DNA of 64,000 nucleotides, from the NCBI RefSeq assembly GCF_000373485.1, contig NZ_KB891587.1:1-64000 (forward strand), read 5' to 3'. Under the pieces are notes generated by a model. The model had not been told where the DNA came from, made no database searches, and saw nothing but the letters and a program-made list of their open reading frames with translations. Shown here piece by piece: positions 37,566 to 47,321 of the stretch. Both the position numbers and the translations under genes were made by a program. This DNA is from Dasania marina DSM 21967. Lineage in GTDB: Bacteria > Pseudomonadota > Gammaproteobacteria > Pseudomonadales > Dasaniaceae. Numbering within the stretch: position 1 is the first letter of the stretch; each line of letters opens with the position of its first letter.

Positions 37566-38500
37566 GGTTTATCTCCCTGCCCCTGATGACGCAGCTTGGG
37601 GTTTAACCAGGTGGCTAAAACATCCGACAGTAAATTAAACAGCACAATGCTCACCGAAAAGAAAATAGTTGTTCCCAAAATCATGGTGTAGTCACGATTG
37701 AAAGCAGCTTGCACATAGAAGCGGCCCAAGCCCGGTATTTGAAAAATAGTTTCCACCACAAAGGAACCGCCTAACAAGCCGGCAAAGGCCGGCCCTAAAA
37801 ATGCCACTACTGGCATTAGGCCACCGCGCAGGGCATGCTTAAGCACCACGATATGTTCCGGCAAACCTTTTGCGCGGGCGGTACGTATATAATCCTGCGT
37901 CATCACCTCTAACATACCGGCACGGCTAAGCCTGGCGATATAGGCGGCGTAGCTAGAGCCTAAGGTAATCGCGGGTAAAATTTTATCGCCGGGCATATCA
38001 CCCCAACCCGAAATAGGCAACCACTCCAAATAAATACCAAACACTAAGACTAATAGCGGGCCTAATAAAAAAGAGGGCATACAAATACCGGCCATGGCTA
38101 TGCTCATAGGTACATAATCTTGTGGGCTATTGGGTTTTAAGGCGGCCAACACCCCCGCCAACACGCCTATAAGCACCGCGACTAATAAAGCGTATAACCC
38201 TAACTCGGCGGTAGTCGACAGGCTGCCAAAAATCATTTCATTAACTGAGCGGCCGGGATACTTGTAAGACGGGCCAAAATCCCCCTGCGCTAAATCACCC
38301 AAGTAACCCACGTACTGCTGCCATATTGGCTGGTCTAAGTTGTAACGTGCGTTTAAGGCTTTAAGCACCTGCGGCGGCACTGCCCTGTCATTACTAAAAG
38401 GGCCGCCGGGGGCGGAGTGTATTAGAAAAAAAGTGGCGGTAATCACAACAAACAAAACCGGTATGGCTTGTAATAATCGACCACTAATAAATTTCAGCAT
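37562..38500 (-). CDS. Oligopeptide ABC transporter permease, OppB type
   Basis: 312 residues, about six membrane helices. Family start GRLLQAIPVLFVVITATFFL, then APGGPFSNDR, and the EAA loop DYIRTARAKGLPEHIVVLKH. Seven bases after the binding-protein gene, four-base overlap with the OppC-type gene. Forms the channel with it. Confidence 0.95.
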   Translation of the reverse strand: MLKFISGRLLQAIPVLFVVITATFFLIHSAPGGPFSNDRAVPPQVLKALNARYNLDQPIWQQYVGYLGDLAQGDFGPSYKYPGRSVNEMIFGSLSTTAELGLYALLVAVLIGVLAGVLAALKPNSPQDYVPMSIAMAGICMPSFLLGPLLVLVFGIYLEWLPISGWGDMPGDKILPAITLGSSYAAYIARLSRAGMLEVMTQDYIRTARAKGLPEHIVVLKHALRGGLMPVVAFLGPAFAGLLGGSFVVETIFQIPGLGRFYVQAAFNRDYTMILGTTIFFSVSIVLFNLLSDVLATWLNPKLRHQGQGDKP

Positions 38501-38507
38501 GATGAAC

Positions 38508-40151
38508 CTATGGCGTCACAGATAATTGCGTTTCTGGCTGTAAATAAATGTATTTATAATAGGGAGTGTCTAATAAGTTACTGCTTATCCCTTTCACACT
38601 GGGATGTATTAAATGCTTACTCACATAGGTATAGATGGGAATTATAGGCATAGCATCCAATAATAAGCTTTCAGCTTGCTGTAAGGCGGCATAACGCTGC
38701 TGGCGCGTTTCAGCACTGGGCGCTATCGTTTGCACCAGCTCATCATAGCTTTTACTAGACCAACGGGTGCGGTTATTACCGCCATCAGTTAGCCACATAT
38801 CCAAAAAACTATTGGGGTCTACATAGTCACCTATCCATGAAGCTCTGGCTATTTGATAGTTGCCACTGCTAACGCTATCTAAATACACTTTCCAATCTTG
38901 GTTATGTAGACGTATATCTATATTTAATACTTGCTTCCACATTTGCTGTATCGCTACTGCCACCTGACGGTGCTGTTCGCTGGTATTGTAAATAATTTCA
39001 GTTACCGGAAAGCCCACACCATTGCCGTAACCGGCCGCGGCTAGCAAGGCACGGGCGGCCTCGGGATCGTAACGTAAATCGCTGGCGGCGGTATAACCCA
39101 AGGTATTAGGCGGGGTGATACTATAAGCAGGTAATTGCCCAGCCTTTAAGATGCTGTTAACAATGGCATCCCTATCAATACTCATAGCTAGAGCCTTGCG
39201 CACCCGCACATCACTTAAATGTGGCAAGCCTGTATTCAGCCTATAAAAGTACGTACCTAAATAAGGCGACACTCTAATTTTCTGGGGTTTATCTCGCTGG
39301 TAAATAGCAATTTTTTCGGTGGGCACATCGTTGGTATAGTGCAGTTGGCTTACTCTAAACATACGTTCTTCGGTGGTGATATTTTCGGTGGGATAAAAAT
39401 AAATACCGTTTAACTTAACCGTATTGGCGTCCCAGTAAAGTGGATTCTTTGTTACCTTTAGCACTTTGTTTAAATCCCATTGCTGCAACACAAAGGGACC
39501 ATTACCGACAAAATTTCCGGCGCGGGTCCACAGCGTGCCCGCCTCACCTGGCTGGCCAAACTTTTCTATGGTGGCTCTATGCACGGGATACATGGCGTAA
39601 TGATCGAGTAGTTGCAGGAAGAACGGGGTGGGGTTATTTAAGGTCACTTGCAACGTTAGTGGTGCTATAGCCTTAACCCCTACCTGCGAAAAGTCACTAA
39701 GCTCGCCATTGGCAAAGGCCTCGGCATTGACTATAGGAAAATACATATAAGCATATTGATTACCCAGCTCGGGCAACAAAGCCCGCTGCCAAGACCAAAC
39801 GAAGTCCTCGGCAGTCATCGTGTCACCATTAGACCAGCGCGCCGTAGCGCGTAGCTGAAAGGTATAGACCTTCGCATCGTCACTAACTGTCCAGCTCTCG
39901 GCTACCGCAGGCTCAGGCTCTAAGGTTTCGGGGTTTTTACTAATCAGCCCCTCTAATAAGGCCGTTATTATATGATGCTCCGGTACTCCGGTTACCACGT
40001 GGGGGTCTAACTCTTGCGGCTCGGTGCCATTACCAAAATGTAAAATGCCCTCTCTATTACCCTTACTAACATTGCTTTCACCGCCACCGCAGGCCGACAA
40101 CCCCAAGAACATTACCCATATGCACAGTAACCTAGGCCAAGTTTTAAACAT
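38508..40151 (-). CDS. Oligopeptide-binding lipoprotein (SBP family 5, OppA-like)
   Basis: 547 residues. Lipoprotein signal with lipobox LSAC (Cys at about 21) followed by GGGESN. Family 5 signature region: EPQELDPHVVTGVPEHHI, LEPEPAVAESWTVSDDAKVY, then ARWSNGDTMTAEDFVWSWQR; later VRKALAMSIDRDAIV. It captures peptides for the OppB/OppC/ATPase system. First gene of the transporter operon; the upstream 220 bases should hold its promoter. The resemblance is to OppA/MppA rather than to nickel or sugar binders, but the exact ligand is inferred. Confidence 0.93.
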   Translation of the reverse strand: MFKTWPRLLCIWVMFLGLSACGGGESNVSKGNREGILHFGNGTEPQELDPHVVTGVPEHHIITALLEGLISKNPETLEPEPAVAESWTVSDDAKVYTFQLRATARWSNGDTMTAEDFVWSWQRALLPELGNQYAYMYFPIVNAEAFANGELSDFSQVGVKAIAPLTLQVTLNNPTPFFLQLLDHYAMYPVHRATIEKFGQPGEAGTLWTRAGNFVGNGPFVLQQWDLNKVLKVTKNPLYWDANTVKLNGIYFYPTENITTEERMFRVSQLHYTNDVPTEKIAIYQRDKPQKIRVSPYLGTYFYRLNTGLPHLSDVRVRKALAMSIDRDAIVNSILKAGQLPAYSITPPNTLGYTAASDLRYDPEAARALLAAAGYGNGVGFPVTEIIYNTSEQHRQVAVAIQQMWKQVLNIDIRLHNQDWKVYLDSVSSGNYQIARASWIGDYVDPNSFLDMWLTDGGNNRTRWSSKSYDELVQTIAPSAETRQQRYAALQQAESLLLDAMPIIPIYTYVSKHLIHPSVKGISSNLLDTPYYKYIYLQPETQLSVTP

Positions 40152-40305
40152 GATTAACGCCTTTAACCTTTGCTATGCACTAAGTGCATTATTGTTTTTA
40201 TACCTAAGAGAGACGCATGAGGGTGCTATACCCTCAAGCAACTCAGCACTGCTGTTAAAAAAGCTGGCTCGTAACTATTGTCAACAACAGTGAATCGGCT
40301 AGACT

Positions 40306-40350
40306 TATAAACTACAACTAAGGTCTGCAACTAGCAGCCCCACTAACAAC
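40306..40350. repeat. Possible diverged heptamer-like repeat
   Basis: TATAAAC at 40306-40312 is the same heptamer as one in the 189-216 array. It is followed by TACAAC, TAAGGTC, TGCAAC, TAGCAGC, spaced 6 or 7 bases. The register slips, so membership is uncertain. It lies between the binding-protein gene and the next lipoprotein gene. Confidence 0.3.
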
Positions 40351-40371
40351 CCTAAGTTAACGTCTATTATT

Positions 40372-40965
40372 ATGAAGAGTATACGCAAGCGCCAATCTTT
40401 AGCCTCAGTATTTATCCTAGCCCTGCCACTGCTAGCACTACTAAGTGCCTGCCAAAGCACGACCACCACAACGGCCCCCGCTTTTAAGCGCCACACCATT
40501 ACTACCGTTAGCAAAGCCAGCAGCAATTTTAAACCCCGCAGCGGTGATATATTCACCTGGCAAGGGGATCTCAAGGTGATGGATGCCGGCCAAGATACAC
40601 CGCCCACGCAGCAAACCGAGTTGATACAACAAGAGCTTAACCAGCAATTAAGTAGTAAAGGCTATCATATACAAAACGATAATGATGATGGCGATTACTA
40701 TTTACAAGGCATAGTCACTTATAGTCACCGAGCCCAAAATAATAATTTGCAGCAACATTACGGCATAGATGCCGGCCTGGGTAGTGACAATAATGCCGAA
40801 CAAAGGGGCAGCTTATTATTAATTATTAACAAACCCAACGGCAAAACCGCCTGGCGCGGCGAGGTAGAAATATACATAGAGCCCACGCTAAGCGCAGAGT
40901 TACGCAAACAGCGCTTAAAAGCCGCACTACAGTCCATGCTGGCCAGTTTGCCGGATGCACTCTAA
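40372..40965 (+). CDS. DUF4136-like outer-envelope lipoprotein
   Basis: 197 residues. Lipobox LSAC with lipidated Cys27, then a Thr-rich linker. The body has the layout of DUF4136 lipoproteins: an early FTWQGDL-type strand, a helix IQQELNQQLSSKGYHI, DYYLQGIVTY, RGSLLLIINKPNGKTAWRGE and a final helix KAALQSMLASLP. Function of the family is unknown. Single gene, convergent with the GGDEF/EAL gene (28 bases). The residue 118-140 region is rich in Asn/Gln. Confidence 0.7.
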   Translation: MKSIRKRQSLASVFILALPLLALLSACQSTTTTTAPAFKRHTITTVSKASSNFKPRSGDIFTWQGDLKVMDAGQDTPPTQQTELIQQELNQQLSSKGYHIQNDNDDGDYYLQGIVTYSHRAQNNNLQQHYGIDAGLGSDNNAEQRGSLLLIINKPNGKTAWRGEVEIYIEPTLSAELRKQRLKAALQSMLASLPDAL

Positions 40966-40993
40966 GTTTTACATACAGGGTTATGCGCAGCCT

Positions 40994-43615
40994 TTAACTC
41001 AGCACATAATCATTAAAATAAGAGGCTAGTTGCTCAGGCTCTACTGGCCGGCCATAAAAATAGCCCTGGCCGCGCTCACAGCCCTCCGCCGCTAAAAAGT
41101 CTTGTTGCTCCTGAGTCTCCACACCTTCAGCTACTACTGTTAAATTCAGGCTATGGGCCATAGCTATCATGGCCTTAACCAACATAGCGCTTTCTGTTTC
41201 TTCTAGCACTAAGTCCATAAAGCTTTTATCAATCTTCAACACATCCACAGACATTTTTTGTAAATAACTTAACGATGAATAACCAGTGCCAAAATCATCT
41301 ATTGCCAGATGCACGCCTAAATCAGAAAGAGTATCTAAGGTATGTATTATTTGCTCAGTACTTTCTATAAAAATCTTCTCGGTCAACTCCAACTGTATTT
41401 TTTTCGGGTCTAAAGCGTAGCGCTGCAAACAAGCACTTAAATGCGTCAAAAAATCCTCTTCACGCAGTTGTGCCGGAGAGACATTAATAGACATCGATAA
41501 GTCCAAGCCCTGCTGATGCCATTGCTGCAATTGCTGACAGGCCCCTTCTAATACATAGCCACCCAAGGGAACGATTAAACCAGTTTGCTCGGCCAAGGGG
41601 ATAAAGTCGTCAGGAAAAACCAGTGAGCCATCGGCTCTGCGCCAGCGCACCAAGGCCTCCACCCCCACCATAGCTTGATGCTTTACATTAAATATAGGTT
41701 GATACACCAAAAACAATTCCCGCTCATTAATGGCTTTGCGCAAGTCCACTTCCATTTGCAGTGCAGCCTTTAACTTGGCGTTCATAACTGGCGCGTAATA
41801 ACTGAGCTGGTTGCGACCTGCACGCTTAGCATGATACATCGCGGTATCAGCATTCATCATTAAGGTTTCGTCGCTATCGCCGTCCTCTGGGTACATAGCT
41901 ATGCCTATGCTACCCGACAAATAGACCTCGCCATGTTCCAGCGCAAAAGGCTTAGCTAATTCTTTTAATACCCGATTAGCGACTTGATCAAATAAAGGGC
42001 TGCCGGTTTCGGCTAGTAGCAGCAATACAAACTCATCGCCCCCCAAACGTGCGGCGGTATCTGTTTCTCTTATGCTATCGCGTATCCGTTTAGCCGCTTC
42101 TTGCAACACGTGGTCGCCAGCACTATGACCCAGAGAGTCATTAATATTTTTAAAGTTATCTAAGTCGATAAACATCAACGCGCAACTGCTTTGATTGCGG
42201 GCGCTGGTTTTCAAACCTTGGGCTAGGCGGTTTTGAAATAAACTGCGGTTGGGCAACTGGGTTAACTCATCATAATTAGCCCGGTACCAAGACTCTTGCT
42301 CCACCGCTTTACGTTCAGTAACATCGTTGGCACTAAAAATATAACGCGGTTCGCTATCTGTGCTGCGATGCTGCCTGGCGCAGACTACAAACAACCAGTT
42401 GATATCACCTTTATAGTCCAGCACTCTAAACTCATGGCCTTTAGGGTCGTTATCAACTTTGCTATTTTCAAAAAAGGCCCGCATTACTTCACGATCACGC
42501 TCGGCCACTAAATCATATAAGCTCAGCACCTTGTCCTTATTAAGCGTTCGCCCCAATAGGCTTTTAAAACGTTTATTAGCATAAACAATGTGAGCCTTGT
42601 GATTGGTTTCCCACATTAATACCGGCGCATCATCAGCCATGGACTGAAAATATTGCTGGCTGTTTTTTAGCAACGCAGCCTCAATCGTCATATTTTCTAC
42701 TTTCATAGAAGTAGCACGAAAACGCCGCAGCATAAAGCCAGCCAGTATCACAGCACATAAAAATAATGGCGAAGCCCATTTAAGGGATTGCAACAGCAGA
42801 CCCCTGCCGGGAAGATCCAAGGTCCAGGAAATATAACCGAGAGTATTACCGTGGTTATCCTCTATAGGCAACGACACATAATTCGACTTATCGTTAGCGC
42901 TTGTTGACCACTGCATATCTAACAGGCCAATTTCCTCGGCGATTTCACTGCGAGAATCATTAAAACTACGTATAAATAGTAAACTGGGGCGCAGGCTACC
43001 CGGAGGTAAAACCTGTTGAGGGTCTTCATTGCTCATAGCGCATGCGGCCACCCAATACAGCTCAGCACCGCGGATAATAAAACCACTATAGGGTATAGGC
43101 TCTATCAGTGGTGAGGCCTGCGTTTGATTGATTAGCAGCTGTAAGGCCTGAGCATCAAAACCCAGATAATCATCAGCGGGCACTTCTTTGCCATAGCGCT
43201 CTGCATATGCAGGCTGATAATTTTCCTCTAGCACTAACACTCCAGCCAAACCGTAGCTATCAGCTAGGTAGTCTCGAAAGTTAATCGCCAGCCATTCCTC
43301 GCTTTTATTCACCAGTATATTTTCTATGCTATGCGACCACCAGGCAGAATCCTTAGTTTGCACAGCCAAGGTTTTACCCACACGCCGCAACTGGCTTTCG
43401 GTGGAGGTGATGGAGTGCTGAACTTTTTCTTTATCAACCGTATCGGCAAAGTGCCACAATAAAGCGGTAATAATGACAATAAAGCCAATGGATACCCACA
43501 GAAAAGACAGAGCCAGCTGCCTAAACAGGTTGGCGAGTTTACTATCGGTTTGCTTGCGCTGCAGCTTAGTACGGTGAGGCGCGCGCGGCTCATTCTCAGC
43601 ATCACTGTCAGCCAC
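40994..43615 (-). CDS. CHASE4-PAS-GGDEF-EAL membrane c-di-GMP protein
   Basis: 873 residues. Membrane helix ~33-53, periplasmic CHASE4-like sensor ~60-275, second helix ~281-297, PAS ~320-440, GGDEF ~445-605, EAL ~622-865. GGDEF motif intact at 525-529 with I-site RETD five residues before; EAL motif at 653-655 and DDFGTGYSSLSYL intact, so both making and breaking c-di-GMP are possible. The net activity cannot be read from sequence. Ligand unknown. Single gene, divergent from the aminotransferase. Its first ~28 residues are charged and precede the first helix. Confidence 0.9.
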   Translation of the reverse strand: MADSDAENEPRAPHRTKLQRKQTDSKLANLFRQLALSFLWVSIGFIVIITALLWHFADTVDKEKVQHSITSTESQLRRVGKTLAVQTKDSAWWSHSIENILVNKSEEWLAINFRDYLADSYGLAGVLVLEENYQPAYAERYGKEVPADDYLGFDAQALQLLINQTQASPLIEPIPYSGFIIRGAELYWVAACAMSNEDPQQVLPPGSLRPSLLFIRSFNDSRSEIAEEIGLLDMQWSTSANDKSNYVSLPIEDNHGNTLGYISWTLDLPGRGLLLQSLKWASPLFLCAVILAGFMLRRFRATSMKVENMTIEAALLKNSQQYFQSMADDAPVLMWETNHKAHIVYANKRFKSLLGRTLNKDKVLSLYDLVAERDREVMRAFFENSKVDNDPKGHEFRVLDYKGDINWLFVVCARQHRSTDSEPRYIFSANDVTERKAVEQESWYRANYDELTQLPNRSLFQNRLAQGLKTSARNQSSCALMFIDLDNFKNINDSLGHSAGDHVLQEAAKRIRDSIRETDTAARLGGDEFVLLLLAETGSPLFDQVANRVLKELAKPFALEHGEVYLSGSIGIAMYPEDGDSDETLMMNADTAMYHAKRAGRNQLSYYAPVMNAKLKAALQMEVDLRKAINERELFLVYQPIFNVKHQAMVGVEALVRWRRADGSLVFPDDFIPLAEQTGLIVPLGGYVLEGACQQLQQWHQQGLDLSMSINVSPAQLREEDFLTHLSACLQRYALDPKKIQLELTEKIFIESTEQIIHTLDTLSDLGVHLAIDDFGTGYSSLSYLQKMSVDVLKIDKSFMDLVLEETESAMLVKAMIAMAHSLNLTVVAEGVETQEQQDFLAAEGCERGQGYFYGRPVEPEQLASYFNDYVLS

Positions 43616-43986
43616 AGTGAGACCAAGCCCTCAACGGGCTAAAATAGTCACTAAACAAAGTCAATACACCTACTATTATAAAAAAGTACAACGGCCAGTC
43701 CGGCCACTATATTATTGATAAATAACATGTTTACTGTAGCAGTTACGACCCTTTTTGCGAATATAAAGACATTTAACTACAGTAAGAGCCTGTACTCAGG
43801 CTCGTGAAAGTCTAGGGATAAATCGCCATTTAAGAACGGCCTCACCAGCAGTGCCGCCCAAACACCTAAAGGCTATTGTCACAACAGTGTTTCCCGCGCT
43901 AAGGTGTGGCTAGCATTGCTGAATGCTACTATGGCTAAGTATATAACCCCCTACTAATTCACCTCATTAATAACAAGAGTTAGCTT
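43616..43986. promoter_or_regulatory. Divergent intergenic region
   Basis: 371 bases between the c-di-GMP gene (minus) and the aminotransferase (plus). On + a weak promoter candidate is TTGCTG (43916-43921), 18 bases, TATATA (43940-43945), which would give a leader of about 35 bases. GGCCAGTCCGGCC at ~43693-43705 is partly self-complementary. Nothing else recognised. Confidence 0.3.
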
Positions 43987-45114
43987 ATGACCCATTCAAC
44001 ACCGGCCGTCGACCCAGGCGGTATGCAAGAGTTTTCAGTCGTATTTACCGACCGTTCGCTCAATCATATGTCACAAAAATTCCAAGCGGTAATGCGCGAC
44101 ATTTCAACCACTTTAAAAAAGGTTTATAAGGCCCAAGGCGTAGCACTAATACCCGGTGGTGGCACCTATGGCATGGAAGCTGTCGCCAGACAGTTCGCTA
44201 ATAATGAAAAATGCCTAGTCGTGCGCAATGGCTGGTTTAGCTTCCGCTGGAGCCAAATTTTAGAGATGGGCAACATTCCTTCAGCCACCACGGTAATGAA
44301 GGCGCGCACTATAGAAGACGGCCCACAAGCGGCCTTCGCGCCCTGCCCCATAGCAGAAGTAGTCGCCGCCATTAAAGCCGACAAACCAGCGGTGGTGTTT
44401 GCCCCCCACGTGGAAACCTCCTCAGGCATCATTTTACCCGATGACTATATACAGCAAATGGCCGCCGCCACCCATGAAGTGGGCGGTTTAATGGTCTTAG
44501 ACTGCATAGCCTCGGGCTGCGCCTGGGTAGATATGCAAGCCACCGGTGTTGACCTATTGATTAGCGCGCCGCAAAAAGGCTGGAGCGCCTCACCTTGCAG
44601 CGGTCTAGTGATGATGAGCGACCGCGCCCTAGAAAAAATCGAAAACACCACCAGTAGCAGCTTTGCCTGTGACCTGAAAAAGTGGAAAGAGATTATGAAC
44701 GCCTATGAAAATGGCGGCCATGCCTATCACGCCACCCTACCTACCGACTCGCTGGTGCGCTTTCATGAGATCATGCAAGAAACCGAACAGCTGGGCTTTG
44801 ATAAGGTACGCCAGCAACAATTTGCCTTGGCAGATAGTGTCTGTGGTTTACTGCACAGCAAAGGCTTTAAAAGCGTCGCCGCGCCGGGCTTTCAAGCCCC
44901 TGGTGTTATTGTCTGCTACACCGATGACAGTCTGATTCAAAACGGTAAAAAGTTTGCCGACATAGGCGTGCAAATTGCCGCCGGGGTACCGCTGCAATGC
45001 GATGAACCTGCCGATTACTCAACCTTTCGCATAGGTTTATTTGGCTTGGATAAACTTAACGACATAACCGGCACCACCGCTAGACTAGAGCAGGCGTTAA
45101 ACCAAATCGTTTAA
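43987..45114 (+). CDS. Class V aminotransferase (serine-pyruvate/alanine-glyoxylate type)
   Basis: 375 residues. A PLP enzyme of the class V fold: IPGGGTYGMEAVARQF near residue 60 contacts the cofactor phosphate, VLDCIASGCAW (Asp172 region) binds the PLP ring, and Lys197 in SAPQKGWSAS is the probable Schiff-base lysine. C-terminal FRIGLFGLDKLNDI is typical. Likely moves an amino group between alanine or serine and glyoxylate or pyruvate, but the true substrate is open (2-aminoethylphosphonate-type enzymes have a similar fold). Ends with its own terminator. Confidence 0.85.
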   Translation: MTHSTPAVDPGGMQEFSVVFTDRSLNHMSQKFQAVMRDISTTLKKVYKAQGVALIPGGGTYGMEAVARQFANNEKCLVVRNGWFSFRWSQILEMGNIPSATTVMKARTIEDGPQAAFAPCPIAEVVAAIKADKPAVVFAPHVETSSGIILPDDYIQQMAAATHEVGGLMVLDCIASGCAWVDMQATGVDLLISAPQKGWSASPCSGLVMMSDRALEKIENTTSSSFACDLKKWKEIMNAYENGGHAYHATLPTDSLVRFHEIMQETEQLGFDKVRQQQFALADSVCGLLHSKGFKSVAAPGFQAPGVIVCYTDDSLIQNGKKFADIGVQIAAGVPLQCDEPADYSTFRIGLFGLDKLNDITGTTARLEQALNQIV

Positions 45115-45152
45115 GCACGAGTTGCAACACTAACGCGCTGACACAAAACAGC

Positions 45153-45178
45153 AACCGAGCTTAACGCTCGGTTTTTTT
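45153..45178 (+). terminator. Terminator after the class V aminotransferase
   Basis: AACCGAGC (45153-45160), loop TTAAC, GCTCGGTT (45166-45173) and a T run to 45178. Strong intrinsic terminator on the + strand. Confidence 0.92.
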
Positions 45179-45248
45179 ATGGCCGCAAACTAGGATAGAA
45201 TGCGGCACAGTTTTCGCCCTCCATTATAAGCCCTGCTTGAGAACCCCT

Positions 45249-46379
45249 ATGACTGACAGCACCCTACACGCCCTGTTTTCACCGGTTAGCTTTGGCACTG
45301 GCGAACTGCCCAACCGCATAGTCATGTCACCCATGTCGCGGGAGCACTGTGAGGGCGGCGTACCCGGCCCGCAGGTGGCCGATTACTACCGCCGCCGCGT
45401 AGAAGGCGGGGTGGGTTTAATTATTACTGAAGGCACTTTTATAGATCACCAAGGAGCCAGTGCCTACCCCGACAATATGCCGCGCTTTTATGGCGACGAC
45501 GCCTTAGCGGGCTGGGCTGAAGTGCTCAGTGCTGTGCATCGTGCGGGTGGTAAAATTATCCCCCAGCTATGGCATGTGGGTGCGGTGAGACGCCCCGGCG
45601 CTGCCGGACCCAACCCCAGCGCCCCAGGTTACGGCCCCATGGAGCTACGCGGTAAAGATGACCAACTCAAAGTAAAAGCCATGAGCCAGCAAGACATAGA
45701 CGATGTTACCTCTGCTTATGTAAAGGCCGCTCTACAGGCCGAGAGCATGGGCTTTGACGGTATAGAAATACACGCTGCGCACGGCTATTTAATTGATCAA
45801 TTCTTTTGGGCCGAGATGAATCAACGCAACGACCAATATGGCGGCTCTTTAGAAAACCGGCTGCGCCTTGGCTGCGACGTTGTTAGCGCGATACGGGCAG
45901 TGGTCAGTAAAGACTTCCCCATCGTATTTCGCTTTTCACAGTGGAAGCAGCAAGACTATAAGGCGACTATCGCCAGCAACCCCGATGAGCTGTCGATTAT
46001 TGTGAATCACTTGGCCAAGGCCGGGGTGGATATCTTCCACGTCAGTACCCGTCGCTTTTGGCAACCGGCTTTTGCCGACTCACCGTTAACCATGGCGGCT
46101 TGGGTGAAGAAACTCAGCGGCAAGCCGGTAATAGCGGTAGGTAGCGTGGGTTTAGATACCGAGTTTGGCTGGGAGCTATGGAGCCAGCCCGAGGAGCGTC
46201 ATTTATCGAAGGTGTCGAACGTACAGCAGTTGGGGGATGGCCTACACAATCAAGATTTTGATTTTATTGCGGTGGGCCGCGCGCTGATTGCCGATGCGGA
46301 ATGGGCTAATAAAGTTCGTGAGCAGCGCATCAATGAAATTACGCCCTTTGAGCGCAGCTGCTTAGATACGCTTGTATAA
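45249..46379 (+). CDS. Old Yellow Enzyme-family NAD(P)H:flavin oxidoreductase
   Basis: 376 residues from ATG 45249; an in-frame TTG at 45237 is less likely. TIM-barrel FMN enzyme that reduces activated C=C bonds. Visible: FSPVSFGTGELPNRIVMSPM (FMN strand 1), PQLWHVGAVRR, GFDGIEIHAAHGYLIDQFF with the His pair for substrate, and DFIAVGRALIADAEW (phosphate loop). It is a short OYE without the C-terminal FeS and flavodoxin-like parts of the DgcA/2,4-dienoyl reductase group. Convergent, 18-base overlap with the receiver gene. Confidence 0.9.
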   Translation: MTDSTLHALFSPVSFGTGELPNRIVMSPMSREHCEGGVPGPQVADYYRRRVEGGVGLIITEGTFIDHQGASAYPDNMPRFYGDDALAGWAEVLSAVHRAGGKIIPQLWHVGAVRRPGAAGPNPSAPGYGPMELRGKDDQLKVKAMSQQDIDDVTSAYVKAALQAESMGFDGIEIHAAHGYLIDQFFWAEMNQRNDQYGGSLENRLRLGCDVVSAIRAVVSKDFPIVFRFSQWKQQDYKATIASNPDELSIIVNHLAKAGVDIFHVSTRRFWQPAFADSPLTMAAWVKKLSGKPVIAVGSVGLDTEFGWELWSQPEERHLSKVSNVQQLGDGLHNQDFDFIAVGRALIADAEWANKVREQRINEITPFERSCLDTLV

Positions 46380-46754
46380 GCTTGCGCCGGCTACCAGATC
46401 GTTGACCGTTTGTAATAAGTCAGCAAAGTCAAAAGGCTTTCTTATCACCGAATGTGACCCTAAAATAGTGGCAATTTTAAGACAGTCTTTGCCCATTTCC
46501 GTTGTTTCCGGCATGCCGCTAATCGCAATAATTTTAGTTGCCAGGCCGGAATTAGTTAAAGCCTGAATAACTTCATAGCCATCCCTATTCGGCATGAAGA
46601 TATCGGTTAGCACGCAGTCAAAGTATTGCTTAGCTATTTGCCGTATCGCATCCTCACCATCCACAGCCGTAACAACCTCATAGCCCTCATGCATTAGCTT
46701 TTCAGCCATCATCTGGCGCAACACATCATCATCCTCTACTACCAGTAAACGCAT
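46362..46754 (-). CDS. Single-domain response regulator receiver
   Basis: 130 residues, one CheY-like receiver with no output domain. Acidic Asp8/Asp9, phospho-acceptor Asp51 in LTDIFMPNRDG, Ser79 and Lys106 in IRKPFDF all present, so it should be phosphorylatable. It starts directly after the PAS-like gene stop; AGGAGG overlaps the end of that gene, so the two form an operon. No histidine kinase is nearby. Confidence 0.92.
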   Translation of the reverse strand: MRLLVVEDDDVLRQMMAEKLMHEGYEVVTAVDGEDAIRQIAKQYFDCVLTDIFMPNRDGYEVIQALTNSGLATKIIAISGMPETTEMGKDCLKIATILGSHSVIRKPFDFADLLQTVNDLVAGASLYKRI

Positions 46755-47321
46755 TTATTCCCCTCCTGCAGACTTCAACATCACATCCTTGCACTCTGGG
46801 CAAAGACCATGGCTAATACGCTGGCCTTTATAACGATCTGAAAACAAATAGAGCCTATCAATCGCCTCTTCAACTTCGACCCACAACTTACTAGACACCT
46901 TAAACTGATTACACCAACTGCACATACAGATCATTTCAGGGTGGCCAGCATCAAGCCGATGGTCTTTCAAAAAATCAATGCGCCCCCTAGGCTCTTCCTT
47001 GGTCAAACAACTATTAAAGCTGAGTAAACCGTGAGTAACAGGCGTTATCGTCATCGTTAAATACCGGCGTTTATCAGCGGAGTCACACCTAAACGGCAAG
47101 CTTACCCCCAAACCACTCGCGCGCACGCGACTAATTAATAACTCGGTTAATAGCTTGGTTTCTTCACCGTCAATATATTGCGACAAAGGGCTATTAATAA
47201 GCACCTTGCTATCAAAATCCCAGTCATTATCACGGGCAAAATTAATAAAAGACTGATTAACCGCAACAATGTGATTGTTATTATTTAAGGTATATTGAAC
47301 GTCACCCATAGCATTACTCAC
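46755..47321 (-). CDS. PAS-like protein with C-terminal CxxC/CxxC motif
   Basis: 188 residues. The N-terminal ~100 residues resemble a PAS sensor (TLNNNNHIVAVNQSF, later TMTITPV). The C-terminal part has MCSWCNQFK and SHGLCPECKD, with Cys134, 137, 174 and 177 placed as a likely metal or Fe-S site; the CSWC...SHGLCPEC pattern occurs in other PAS signalling proteins. There is no kinase domain. Cotranscribed with the receiver, so it may be a sensor or partner for it. Start could also be Met5. Confidence 0.65.
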   Translation of the reverse strand: MSNAMGDVQYTLNNNNHIVAVNQSFINFARDNDWDFDSKVLINSPLSQYIDGEETKLLTELLISRVRASGLGVSLPFRCDSADKRRYLTMTITPVTHGLLSFNSCLTKEEPRGRIDFLKDHRLDAGHPEMICMCSWCNQFKVSSKLWVEVEEAIDRLYLFSDRYKGQRISHGLCPECKDVMLKSAGGE

